A stretch of 64,000 nucleotides of DNA from Xanthocytophaga agilis. Its GTDB lineage: Bacteria; Bacteroidota; Bacteroidia; Cytophagales; 172606-1. Of the stretch, positions 55,272 to 63,081 are shown one piece after another. The translations under genes were made by a program, and so were the position numbers. Within the stretch, counting starts at the first letter, position 1, and each line of letters begins with the position of its first letter. The stretch spans positions 248,001-312,000 of the forward strand of contig NZ_JASJOU010000004.1 of assembly GCF_030068605.1 (NCBI RefSeq), read 5' to 3'. Under the pieces are notes generated by a model that was not told the DNA's origin, made no database searches, and saw only the letters and a list, made by a program, of their open reading frames with translations.

Positions 55272-55688
55272 CTATAAAGAGCGTTTTTTCTTCTCCATTT
55301 GCCGGATTAGTGCCTGTATCTGGTCTAACTGTGTTTGTGCTTGATCTCTTAGAAAGAGCTTAGCAAGCAATTTTATGCTTGACATGTTTTGCTGACGTTT
55401 GTGGATTTCTGCCAGTTTTGTTTTGGTGCGATTCCATTTATTGCGAGCCTGTGCAATTTGTTTATGTATAGGCTGGTCATAAATATGTTGCGGGTCCGGA
55501 TTTTCTATAATGAGTTGTTCTAACTGTTTAATGTATATTTTCAGAAAGTCCAGATCTGCCAGGCAGAAATGTTCTTCGTCTTCCAATTCTTTTACACGAC
55601 CTTGAAGGCGATTAATTTGTAAATCCAGTTGTACAAGTTTATAGCGGAGAGCTAATGATTTTTGTGACAGTTTATCTATTGTTTTCAT
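55272..55688 (-). CDS. Coiled-coil hypothetical protein
   Basis: 138 residues, almost all alpha-helical and highly charged, with heptad-like patterns: KLVQLDLQINRLQGRVKELED, LDFLKIYIKQLEQLI and a basic end (IRQMEKKKRSL). No signal peptide, membrane segment or catalytic motif; not recognised. It is convergent with the GH13 gene and divergent from the 272-residue gene at 55848 (159-base spacer). A structural or partner-binding coiled coil is the limit of what can be said. Confidence 0.6.
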   Translation of the reverse strand: MKTIDKLSQKSLALRYKLVQLDLQINRLQGRVKELEDEEHFCLADLDFLKIYIKQLEQLIIENPDPQHIYDQPIHKQIAQARNKWNRTKTKLAEIHKRQQNMSSIKLLAKLFLRDQAQTQLDQIQALIRQMEKKKRSL

Positions 55689-55847
55689 AGGCGTAATCTC
55701 ATTGCGTGATTTTATAAAAAATAAGTTGCAATGAGAATTACCTATACAACTCTATTTAAGTGTAATAAATTCCTGAGAATGATGCTGGGCTAAAATCAAT
55801 CTTTTTGTAACTTTGAAACGTTATATTTATTTTTTATTTGTAAGACT

Positions 55848-56666
55848 ATGAGTTCAAAAGACAAATCGACAACTAAGCTGAATGTTTTATTAGCTAAAAC
55901 AGATCATCTGCAATCTATTTTCAGAAAGTTGATCGAAGATTATGTGAAATTTTTTAAGACCAAGCAAGGCGAATTTAGAGGAGAACGTAAAACGTATCAG
56001 GCATTGCCAGATACGGTAGATTTACCTAACGAACGTAAGAACGAACTGGTAGTGACAACTGTGACTGAGAAGTTGGATTGGCTGGTAGATAATTCTAAAG
56101 AATACCTGGATGCATTGTTTAGTCAAGAGCTAACCAATGCTTATGGGATTGCCAAAGCAACACTGGTAGTGGAAGGGCAGGAGTGGGGTGAGTTTACTTC
56201 ACTGGAATTGCTACGTTTGAAATCTTTTCTGGAAAACGGTACCTTAAAGGAATTGTATGAAAACATTCCGGTTCGGAATGATGATGAGATCTGGGAAAAT
56301 ACAACAGAAGAAATGTATATTGGTCGGGATATCTTTGAAAGCGCTCTGCTAAAAGGTGACCGTATGACTACTGTAAAGGAAACATATATTCTGGAAGATC
56401 CGAATCTGAGTAAAAACCTGGATCTGAAAAACTACACTCCTGTAACTGCTACCCGTGATAAACCTACCCGATTGGGAGAGTTTACTTTCCAGAAATTTTC
56501 TGGTGAATGGTCGCATCGTCAGCGTGCCGAACTGCTTCGTCGTCGTAGTGTATTGTTGACTGCCGTGATTGAAGCTCTTAAGGTGTGTAATGAGGTAGAA
56601 GTACAGAAAAGTCAGCTTACAGCAGATAAAATCTTCTCCTATCTTCACAAAGGAAAAGTCTCTTAA
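55848..56666 (+). CDS. Conserved-looking protein upstream of two tRNA-like RNAs, function unknown
   Basis: 272 residues, not assigned to a family. It is soluble, with no signal peptide. It opens STTKLNVLLAKTDHLQSIFRK, has a charged helical section (KLDWLVDNSKEYLDALFSQEL), an ordered middle (ATLVVEGQEWGEFTSLELLRLKSFL) and a basic helical C-terminus (WSHRQRAELLRRRSVLLTAVIEALK) that could bind RNA. No terminator separates it from the permuted tRNA-like RNA that begins about 100 bases downstream on the same strand; the first clear terminator lies after that RNA (56921). I infer a functional link between protein and RNA. I have a vague, unverified memory of similar small proteins near RtcB-type RNA ligases, but no ligase is in this window. 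Confidence 0.7.
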   Translation: MSSKDKSTTKLNVLLAKTDHLQSIFRKLIEDYVKFFKTKQGEFRGERKTYQALPDTVDLPNERKNELVVTTVTEKLDWLVDNSKEYLDALFSQELTNAYGIAKATLVVEGQEWGEFTSLELLRLKSFLENGTLKELYENIPVRNDDEIWENTTEEMYIGRDIFESALLKGDRMTTVKETYILEDPNLSKNLDLKNYTPVTATRDKPTRLGEFTFQKFSGEWSHRQRAELLRRRSVLLTAVIEALKVCNEVEVQKSQLTADKIFSYLHKGKVS

Positions 56667-56768
56667 GGCATAAAAATACCAACTTAGCCTTAGCATCAGC
56701 CTGAACATGAGCGTTATAGCCCTCTATCGTTTAGTGTTGTGTTGGTAGCTTCAGGCTTAAGTTTATCG

Positions 56769-56914
56769 GCAGAAACAGTCAGGTGAATTAAAACAAAGGG
56801 TCGTTGGTTCAAATCCAACCTCTCACTCTATCCGGATGTATATTATCAGTGAGAGTAGCTCAGGGGCAGAGCACTTTGTTCAGTAAGCATCATAAACCTG
56901 AAAACTGTTTTTGC
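56769..56914 (+). ncRNA. Circularly permuted tRNA-like RNA
   Basis: The 3' half comes first: CAAAG (56794-56798, 3' anticodon strand), GGTC variable loop, T-arm GTTGG-TTCAAAT-CCAAC (56803-56819), 3' acceptor strand CTCTCAC (56820-56826) and base 73 T. After a 22-base linker comes the 5' half: acceptor GTGAGAG (56849-56855), TA, D-arm GCTC-AGGGGCA-GAGC (56858-56872), A26, CTTTG (56874-56878). Acceptor (7 bp), T (5 bp), D (4 bp) and anticodon (5 bp) stems pair perfectly, and U8, A14, G18G19, T54T55C56 and A58 are present. The outer flanks also pair: 56769-56784 with 56896-56914, 16 bp with one AAA bulge and one wobble, so the anticodon stem is extended where normal tRNAs have the loop. Anticodon identity is undefined. 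Confidence 0.85.
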
Positions 56915-56920
56915 ATAAAA

Positions 56921-56960
56921 GGCACTAAGGAAAGGAAATAGAACTTAGTGCCTATCTTTT
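56921..56960 (+). terminator. Terminator after the permuted tRNA-like RNA
   Basis: GGCACTAAG (56921-56929) pairs with CTTAGTGCC (56944-56952), 9 bp, followed by TATCTTTTGATTTT. It closes the transcript that includes the 55848 gene and the permuted RNA. Upstream, 56667-56768 holds an 8-bp pairing, AGCCTGAA (56698-56705) with TTCAGGCT (56750-56757), around a 44-base loop. Confidence 0.7.
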
Positions 56961-56975
56961 GATTTTCCTCAATAT

Positions 56976-57074
56976 GCCGGGTTTGCCAAACTGGTAAAGG
57001 CACTCATCCACAGGGGTGGATGAAGGTTTAGTGGATAGAGGCACTAATGTACGGTTCGAATCCTTCACCCGGCA
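56976..57074 (+). ncRNA. Aberrant tRNA-like RNA lacking an anticodon loop
   Basis: Acceptor strands GCCGGGT (56976-56982) and ACCCGGC (57067-57073) pair fully, with base 73 A. The D-arm is GCC-AAACTGGTAAA-GGC (56985-57001). The T-loop is TTCGAAT (57055-57061) but its stem TACGG/CCTTC has two mismatches. Where the anticodon arm should be there is a long hairpin, TCATCCAC-AGGG-GTGGATGA (57004-57023), with no 7-base loop. A second hairpin, TTAGTG/CACTAA (57028-57033 with 57042-57047), sits where a class II variable arm would be. GAAGG (57022-57026) could instead pair with CCTTC (57062-57066). It cannot decode as drawn: a degenerate tRNA-Leu/Ser-like gene or a tRNA mimic. Confidence 0.7.
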
Positions 57075-57095
57075 CTTTTGTAAGATGCCTATCTC

Positions 57096-58496
57096 TCATC
57101 TGAATAGTTTTTGTTTAAATATTTGTCTGACTGCATTGGCTAGCTCTTCTTGTTTATTTACATTGACGTTTACCAGACAGAATGCAGGTTCTCCCTGCGC
57201 CATACGCCAGCGCCAGTCCATCTGATCTGTTGTACGATGTGAACCATTATCAAACCACCAGGCTGTATAAATGCGATCTTGTCCTTTTTGCAGTATGCCT
57301 GTATATACAAGAGCATTATCGATGGTTTTCATTTCGACACGTTTAAATGTATAGCCACTTCCCTGCCAGCAGATTAATGGGCTATGTTCTGCCACATAAA
57401 ATGTTGGAATCGGCTTTATGTATACCAACATGGATGAGCTGGTAAATTGTGTGATATCGTCAGCAGATTGTTGTTTGGTAAAACCTGCCAGATGAGTAGT
57501 AATATGTGTAAATGTAGTAACAGGTTTAGGGTTATTAAAAAATAGTTGTATACCCAATACGACTAACACAATTAGGGCAAAGCCTGTAGAAATGAAGATA
57601 GGTCGATGTGTAGTTGCTGTTGTGGTTTGCACATGATTGTGCATGAGCTTGCTCCGTTTTTTATATATCCACTGGGTAATGAATACCATTGGGAGAATGA
57701 CATATGCCACCAAACAAACCAGTCCAACTACATCATGCATAGGATTGGATGGTAATATATGAAATACAATCAATATAAGAATGCGAAACAGGTTGCTTAG
57801 GCTATTGAGAAATAGTGTCACTATGCCTAATCCAATAACCCATGAGTTCGTTATATAGCGTTGTTGAGTACGTTCGTTATATGCGATTAGAAAAATTGTC
57901 ATCAGCAAGGATGTCTCTGTCATTTGCAGACCCATACACGCTACATCTACTAGAAACTCTGTTCCCTCAACCTGAATAGCATTACCAGAAATCGTATTCT
58001 CAAAACCTCCGGCAGACAAGATTGCTCCTGCCCATTTACTCAATTGTAACCGGATAGGAAAACTGAAGATGATACTGGTATACCTGAAAAAAGGAGATAA
58101 TACCCCAATCAGGAGGAGAGGAAGAAGTGTAGTTTTTCCTAGGGTAAACTCAATGATAAAGAGTATTCCAATAGTTAATAAACCAAAGGGTAGCGTTCGG
58201 GCTGGCAACCATATCATACAACTCAGTATTGCCATAAGCAACCAGCCATATCGTGAACTATAAATCCCGCTCTGACGAATAATCAAAATATATGGAAACA
58301 ATACAATTCCTAACCAGGAGAGAGCATCCAGTGTAAAATAGGTTTGTGAAACCAGATATCCGAAAAACAATATATACAATGTGACTAAGGCAATGCCTGT
58401 GCTTCTCCGATAATCTGAACGAATCCACTTTCCAATGCTAAAGTCATTAGATTGGATAGCATATTTTAGGAATGCGATGGCTACTTTGGGATTCAT
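57096..58496 (-). CDS. xrtN: Exosortase N
   Basis: 466 residues. The N-terminal polytopic exosortase core has eight or more membrane helices and carries the catalytic triad: Cys187 in DVACMGLQM, Arg238 in NLFRILIL and His254 in NPMHDVVG. After a last membrane segment (about residues 295-318) comes a periplasmic-type C-terminal domain (residues 320-460: ITQFTSSSMLVYIKPIPTFY, CWQGSGYTFKRVEMK, YTAWWFDNGSHRTTDQMDW) like the EpsI/exosortase-C-associated domain fused in this subtype. It cleaves and transfers proteins carrying a C-terminal PEP-type signal. The likely substrate is the VIT protein of the same cluster. It is last in a tight minus-strand operon. Confidence 0.9.
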   Translation of the reverse strand: MNPKVAIAFLKYAIQSNDFSIGKWIRSDYRRSTGIALVTLYILFFGYLVSQTYFTLDALSWLGIVLFPYILIIRQSGIYSSRYGWLLMAILSCMIWLPARTLPFGLLTIGILFIIEFTLGKTTLLPLLLIGVLSPFFRYTSIIFSFPIRLQLSKWAGAILSAGGFENTISGNAIQVEGTEFLVDVACMGLQMTETSLLMTIFLIAYNERTQQRYITNSWVIGLGIVTLFLNSLSNLFRILILIVFHILPSNPMHDVVGLVCLVAYVILPMVFITQWIYKKRSKLMHNHVQTTTATTHRPIFISTGFALIVLVVLGIQLFFNNPKPVTTFTHITTHLAGFTKQQSADDITQFTSSSMLVYIKPIPTFYVAEHSPLICWQGSGYTFKRVEMKTIDNALVYTGILQKGQDRIYTAWWFDNGSHRTTDQMDWRWRMAQGEPAFCLVNVNVNKQEELANAVRQIFKQKLFR

Positions 58497-58514
58497 GTTA
58501 TTACTCGTTAAAAT

Positions 58515-59600
58515 TCAATGCTGATTGAGCTGTTTTCTATGCTCCTGGCTAAGGTATCGCTGAGCAATGCGGTTTTCAGGTTTGAGATCAAAAGTGTATA
58601 GTACTGTCACGAAGAGCCATTCCAGTGGTTTCATAAGAATGTAGATTGTATCAGCGACATAGCGGTTATTAAAGATACTGTAGTATTTATGAACTACATC
58701 ACCCACCTTATTGTACCCGTGCCTTATTAGTCTGTGCGTAGCTGGCATTTTCTCCTGAATTAATTCTTCAAAGGCATTAGCAACGAGCAGTTGTCTATTG
58801 CATAAGATTGGGGCATTCTGTCTGACTCCCAATCGCTGAGGTTTTACTAGTTCAGGATGCCCTTTTGCTGCAACCGAACACAGAAAATGCCCTCCACAAG
58901 TCACATTCTCACACATATAATCCAATTGAGAAAAACCATGTTTATAGGTATCTGTGAAAGCTCGAATAAACGAATCCTGTTTCTGTCCGAACAGTAACAG
59001 AATCGCAGAAAGAATGACCAGTAATGGTAGTGATAAGACAAGTAAAACAGGTACTTTGGAGAGTAGAGGCATAGAGAGAATCATCCAGGCTATTTTCTCG
59101 ATGCCATGTTTTGAATTATTCTTCATGGTTTGAGCATAGTCTAAAAATAACTGGTGATTTTTAATGAGCATGTGCATACACAAAAGAATCACTGGTAAGT
59201 TTCCTATAGGTCCCAGCCAAGCTTCATTAAGATGAAATAACATGAGAATATTTAGTATAATGGCTATCAGTAATAAAATATTGACTGTAACTTCCAGTAT
59301 AGGAGGTGCAATATGAGTACGATAACTGGCATAGAAATAAGCTATTGTACATAATACAATCAAAAGATAGATCGATAGCCTGTGTTCTGGTGAAAAAGTT
59401 GCACTATCTCCACAGCAATCATTTTTCAAGTCAAAGTCCAGTACTGCAATGTATAATAAAGGTAGTCCTAGCATAGATACAATCTCCAGTATCCGGACGA
59501 GTAATGTTCCCAGAAGCCTTTTCTTCTTTGTCAGATACCATATAAAATCAATTATTAAAAGAAGGCTAGGTAAGCTTAGAAAAATGAAAAATCCAATCAT
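58515..59600 (-). CDS. Membrane protein of the XrtN cluster (DUF6688-like)
   Basis: 361 residues. Five to six membrane helices occupy residues 1-140 and 165-205. A soluble C-terminal part with conserved-looking Cys/His follows: YMCENVTCGGHFLCSVAAKGHPELVKPQRLGVR, then ILCNRQLLVANAFEELIQEKMPATHRLIRHGYNKVG. I believe this matches the uncharacterised DUF6688 family, from memory. The CGGHFLCSVAAKGH block looks like a metal or active site. It starts 18 bases before xrtN, so it is co-transcribed and is probably an accessory factor of the sorting system. Confidence 0.75.
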   Translation of the reverse strand: MIGFFIFLSLPSLLLIIDFIWYLTKKKRLLGTLLVRILEIVSMLGLPLLYIAVLDFDLKNDCCGDSATFSPEHRLSIYLLIVLCTIAYFYASYRTHIAPPILEVTVNILLLIAIILNILMLFHLNEAWLGPIGNLPVILLCMHMLIKNHQLFLDYAQTMKNNSKHGIEKIAWMILSMPLLSKVPVLLVLSLPLLVILSAILLLFGQKQDSFIRAFTDTYKHGFSQLDYMCENVTCGGHFLCSVAAKGHPELVKPQRLGVRQNAPILCNRQLLVANAFEELIQEKMPATHRLIRHGYNKVGDVVHKYYSIFNNRYVADTIYILMKPLEWLFVTVLYTFDLKPENRIAQRYLSQEHRKQLNQH

Positions 59601-59641
59601 AGAGTGAATAGTGTGGTTAAAAAAGTGATTGAGTGATGAAG

Positions 59642-60043
59642 TTAGCCACTACTGCCAATAATAGAAAAATCACCTGTTACCAGACTAAACAAATACAGTA
59701 ATAGAGTTGGTATCTGACTCAATATTGCGATGGCATATACTATGAAAGCTATCCCTTTATATGTATTCCAGTTCTGATATTTTGCATCATAATCTATGAT
59801 GTAGATAAAAAGAACAAGTGAAAGAGAGAAATACAGGAGAAATCCATATTTCTCCTGTAAATTGTATTCCCTGAAAATATTCAGTAACCAATATTCCATT
59901 TTTCGTATTCCGAACGTATCCTTCCAGGTGATAAGTATAATCAGGGAGTTGACAGGGATCAGACTCATACAAAGAAGAATGAGGTTGCAGACAATATACA
60001 AGCATCGATCCCACATCTCAGAAATAGATTTAGTTGATTCCAT
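59642..60043 (-). CDS. Small membrane protein of the XrtN cluster
   Basis: 133 residues with three hydrophobic segments (about 14-38, 67-84, 96-122) and a central polar loop (WKDTFGIRKMEYWLLNIFREYN). No family recognised. It is 10 bases downstream of the VIT-protein gene and 41 bases upstream of the DUF6688-like gene, all minus strand. Short polytopic proteins like this are usual companions of exosortases in Bacteroidota and might help substrate presentation, but there is no direct evidence. Confidence 0.65.
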   Translation of the reverse strand: MESTKSISEMWDRCLYIVCNLILLCMSLIPVNSLIILITWKDTFGIRKMEYWLLNIFREYNLQEKYGFLLYFSLSLVLFIYIIDYDAKYQNWNTYKGIAFIVYAIAILSQIPTLLLYLFSLVTGDFSIIGSSG

Positions 60044-60053
60044 ATGCCAGATA

Positions 60054-62633
60054 TTATATTCGTTGTCTCCAAAATAGATAACCTGCTATGCTAACTGCAG
60101 TAAGAATCAGTAGCCATTCGTGTGGCTCCGGTACAGATCCTGCACCATTGAGAGATGCATTTTTTAAGCTATTTTTTGCTTCTTTGATTCCAAATCGTTC
60201 ATAGTCCTTTTGTGTTTCTAATACTACCAGACTGGAAATAGGAGAAACTACATAAGCTCGTTGTGCTTCGGCAATCAGATTATCGGATAGATAGTCTTTT
60301 GCAAAATATCGATGGCCTATTTCATGCATCAGGTGATTATAGGTAAATAACCGGAGCAGATGATCAGGAGCTACATTTGCGTTTATGGACTGAGTTGTTT
60401 CTTCCTTCAACTGTATCTCTGCCTGTGGAAGTGTAACAGTCTGTTCATCCTCCAGATTTTTTACAAATCGCTTCTCTGTGAACAATTGCTTCAGATAGCT
60501 GGTGCTTCCTCTATCATACTGGATTACTCGTAACTCAGCAAGGGTTTTCATATAAGGTGATAATTCTGAACTTAATGAAAATAGTTTGACTTTGAGATTT
60601 AGAGTCGCTTTTGATTCCAGCTCTTTCGCAAACGGTGTATCTTTCAGATCATTCAGATTTGGAGAAGGATGATCACTTTTGGAAATAATCAGTGATTGTT
60701 CAGGGTTATCAATTTTATGAATAGGAAGCAAGCTAAATTGGTTTTTCCATAGCTTCTCATACATAGACAATAGATTGGTATTCGTAAGCTGTATCCATTG
60801 TTCATCCCATACCCATACTTTCGAAGATTTAGCCATATCGTATACCTCTTCAAATTCCCGTAAGGTCCAGGCATTATTCAGATCAATATATACTGATTGG
60901 AGTGCAAAGTGTTCGTACTGCTTTTGATAAGGAAGTACAGAATAACTTTTTCCCTGAAAGACAAAGGATTGTTTAGAGAGTGTTGGAGTACGGAACGAAA
61001 ATGAAAAGTCGGGCTGGTAAGACCCTTTTGTATAAAATATGCTATTGGCTTCAGACGAAAAGTCTTCCAATCCCAGAACATCCAGTGGTGCTGAGACAAA
61101 ATCTACACTTGTATTCTCTTTGGTACGGGAATTAGTCGGTCCCTGAAAATAAATATTGTCATAAAACAGTCTGTTTCCTTCTGCCCGAAGTGGTGAGGTG
61201 ATTCCAATTTTGAACTGCCTATCACCATTAGCAGGGCAAGGAAAGACTCGTACCGTGACTGTATTACCTTCCTGCCAGTGTACGACAGAGGGGTCCCGTC
61301 TTTCAACTCCTACAATGGTTGTATAAGCTGAATCTGCCTTGGCTTTGGTTGTGAGGCGTGCTTCTTCTTCAATACCATTGATCCATAGTGATAAAGAAGT
61401 AACAACAGATCCCTCAGGCAAATGAAATGTGTAAATAGCTTCCTGATCTCTCCAACTCCAGCTACTATGATTGTGAATAGTGATTATCTTCTCTGTATAG
61501 GCTAAACGATAATCAGGATATACTTTAACTTTGCTCTCAATATGGCGGGTTGCAAGATCATCACCAGACCAGAGACGTCTCTGTGCTTCGTGTCTGGCAT
61601 CATGTAAAGATTCCAGTATCTGAATTTTTTCATTTCTGGAGAAATCTGGACGACCCCAAAGAGTTGATGCAATCACTACCAGTGGATCATGCTCCTGTAC
61701 TTCACTAAAAGATCGGCTTGGAAATATATCAAAACCATTTTCCCAGAGCATAGGTGTATAAACCAGATCTGTTTTTAAGATTCGTTCAGTAACCCAGTCA
61801 TTACGAAGTTTTTGTGAAATCTGTACCCATTTAGGCAAGGACTTAGTATGGGAAAGAACCTGGCTTTCTATACTTTGAATTTTATCTAAGTTTGCATGCC
61901 AGTGCCATGCAAAATAGGTTATAAATGCCAGTGGCAATGCCAGACCGATCAGGATAGGCTTTTTGAAGTGGAAAAAAGATTCACGTACTATACGAAATAG
62001 AATGAAAGAGAATATCAATGGGATAAATACGTGTCCACCTATACCAATGCCAATCATACATATTGCTCCAATAGGATAAATAGGTACCAGATAAATGGCC
62101 AGATACACAAATAGTAGTAAGGCAGCTGCAAGAATAACATAAAGACCTGATTGCAATACGGAAGACATGTGATCTTTCCAGACAAATGCTATGCAGGCTA
62201 TACCACTGGTTACAATGTAAAAACATAACCAGGATGTAGCAGAATCAAAAACAGACATTTCTCTATTAAGAGCATAACAACTGATTAAACTCAATACTAG
62301 CCAGAGCAATACCTGTGCTGTAAAATCCTCTTGTTTGGATCGTCCGGAGATGAACTTCCATCCCCATTTTATCAATAGAGAAAATCCATATACAAAAGCT
62401 ATTACATAATGAATAAAGAAAAGGGTGAAAGCTTCCTGTTTGTTAGTTGCTAACCATTCAAAGCCGACAAATAGAATAGCAGAGAGAATAACAAATATAA
62501 GTCCAGCTCCGATATATGTATCTTTCAGAGGCAGTGATAGCTTTTCCTGAAAAGACAGGCGAGTGATTTTTTCCTGCCCAAGCTTTTCCGATGCAGGTGT
62601 AATCTGAGAGGGTGTAGTAAGTTCAGTTTTCAT
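60054..62633 (-). CDS. XrtN-system VIT-domain protein with C-terminal VPEP sorting signal
   Basis: 859 residues. After a cytoplasmic N-terminus come about seven membrane helices (residues 36-250), then a long extracytoplasmic region. It contains a VIT domain (YRLAYTEKIITIHNHSSWSW, EAIYTFHLPEGSVVTSLSLWINGIEEEARL, RRDPSVVHWQEGNTVTVRVFPCP; residues about 375-485) and a vWA-like section. The protein ends VPEPHEWLLILTAVSIAGYLFWRQRI minus its last residues: a VPEP motif (834-837), a hydrophobic helix and basic residues, exactly an exosortase sorting signal. It matches the family named for sorting by XrtN. The cluster thus encodes its own dedicated substrate. Confidence 0.9.
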   Translation of the reverse strand: MKTELTTPSQITPASEKLGQEKITRLSFQEKLSLPLKDTYIGAGLIFVILSAILFVGFEWLATNKQEAFTLFFIHYVIAFVYGFSLLIKWGWKFISGRSKQEDFTAQVLLWLVLSLISCYALNREMSVFDSATSWLCFYIVTSGIACIAFVWKDHMSSVLQSGLYVILAAALLLFVYLAIYLVPIYPIGAICMIGIGIGGHVFIPLIFSFILFRIVRESFFHFKKPILIGLALPLAFITYFAWHWHANLDKIQSIESQVLSHTKSLPKWVQISQKLRNDWVTERILKTDLVYTPMLWENGFDIFPSRSFSEVQEHDPLVVIASTLWGRPDFSRNEKIQILESLHDARHEAQRRLWSGDDLATRHIESKVKVYPDYRLAYTEKIITIHNHSSWSWRDQEAIYTFHLPEGSVVTSLSLWINGIEEEARLTTKAKADSAYTTIVGVERRDPSVVHWQEGNTVTVRVFPCPANGDRQFKIGITSPLRAEGNRLFYDNIYFQGPTNSRTKENTSVDFVSAPLDVLGLEDFSSEANSIFYTKGSYQPDFSFSFRTPTLSKQSFVFQGKSYSVLPYQKQYEHFALQSVYIDLNNAWTLREFEEVYDMAKSSKVWVWDEQWIQLTNTNLLSMYEKLWKNQFSLLPIHKIDNPEQSLIISKSDHPSPNLNDLKDTPFAKELESKATLNLKVKLFSLSSELSPYMKTLAELRVIQYDRGSTSYLKQLFTEKRFVKNLEDEQTVTLPQAEIQLKEETTQSINANVAPDHLLRLFTYNHLMHEIGHRYFAKDYLSDNLIAEAQRAYVVSPISSLVVLETQKDYERFGIKEAKNSLKNASLNGAGSVPEPHEWLLILTAVSIAGYLFWRQRI

Positions 62634-62680
62634 ATTGAGATAGGTTTACCAGATATTTAAAGGAAAAAAGTTTCCTAAAC

Positions 62681-63055
62681 TTAGCCATACAAATAAAAAA
62701 CAGGGAGTTGCGTAATAAGTGTACATATGTAAAAACAATAAAATGTACATAGGGACAAGAATGTTAAATCGTTGTATGTACGTGCCTGCCTTATTGTGTG
62801 GTTAAGGCTAATCACTAATAAGACCACTTCTAATGGAAAATGCCATAGCATACTTATTAACCCAAGTACACCTATATGTAATTTGGTAGTCGGTAACAAG
62901 AACTTTTGAAGCCAGATGTCAATGAACGTACTAATCTGATCTGATATGAAATATGCAATAACAATGCACCAGTGAACAAATGAGATGAGTATGTATATAA
63001 GTGAAAATGTATAGATATGGTTTTTATCAGGGTTGGTCAATGAATATGATTTCAT
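62681..63055 (-). CDS. Small polytopic membrane protein of the XrtN cluster
   Basis: 124 residues with three membrane segments (about 16-38, 58-85, 97-120). They are linked by short loops (SDQISTFIDIWLQKFLLPTTK; NHTIRQARTYNDL). No family recognised. It lies 47 bases upstream of the VIT-protein gene and 26 bases downstream of the DUF4153/4173-like gene, same strand, so it is part of the operon. Related in size but not evidently in sequence to the 133-residue protein at 59642. Confidence 0.65.
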   Translation of the reverse strand: MKSYSLTNPDKNHIYTFSLIYILISFVHWCIVIAYFISDQISTFIDIWLQKFLLPTTKLHIGVLGLISMLWHFPLEVVLLVISLNHTIRQARTYNDLTFLSLCTFYCFYICTLITQLPVFYLYG

Positions 63056-63081
63056 GTTTCTGCAGATAAAATAAAAATATC

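Noticed and set aside
56769-56914. tmRNA (ssrA), two-piece or permuted
   Set aside because: A complete D-arm and anticodon stem are present and there is no tag reading frame or G3-U70 Ala identity, so it is not tmRNA.
56769-56914. Permuted group I intron-exon arrangement
   Set aside because: The flanks are too short (under 50 bases) and lack P7/G-binding-site-like core elements; they simply pair with each other.
56976-57074. Ordinary tRNA-Leu
   Set aside because: No 7-base anticodon loop can be formed and the T-stem has two mismatches.
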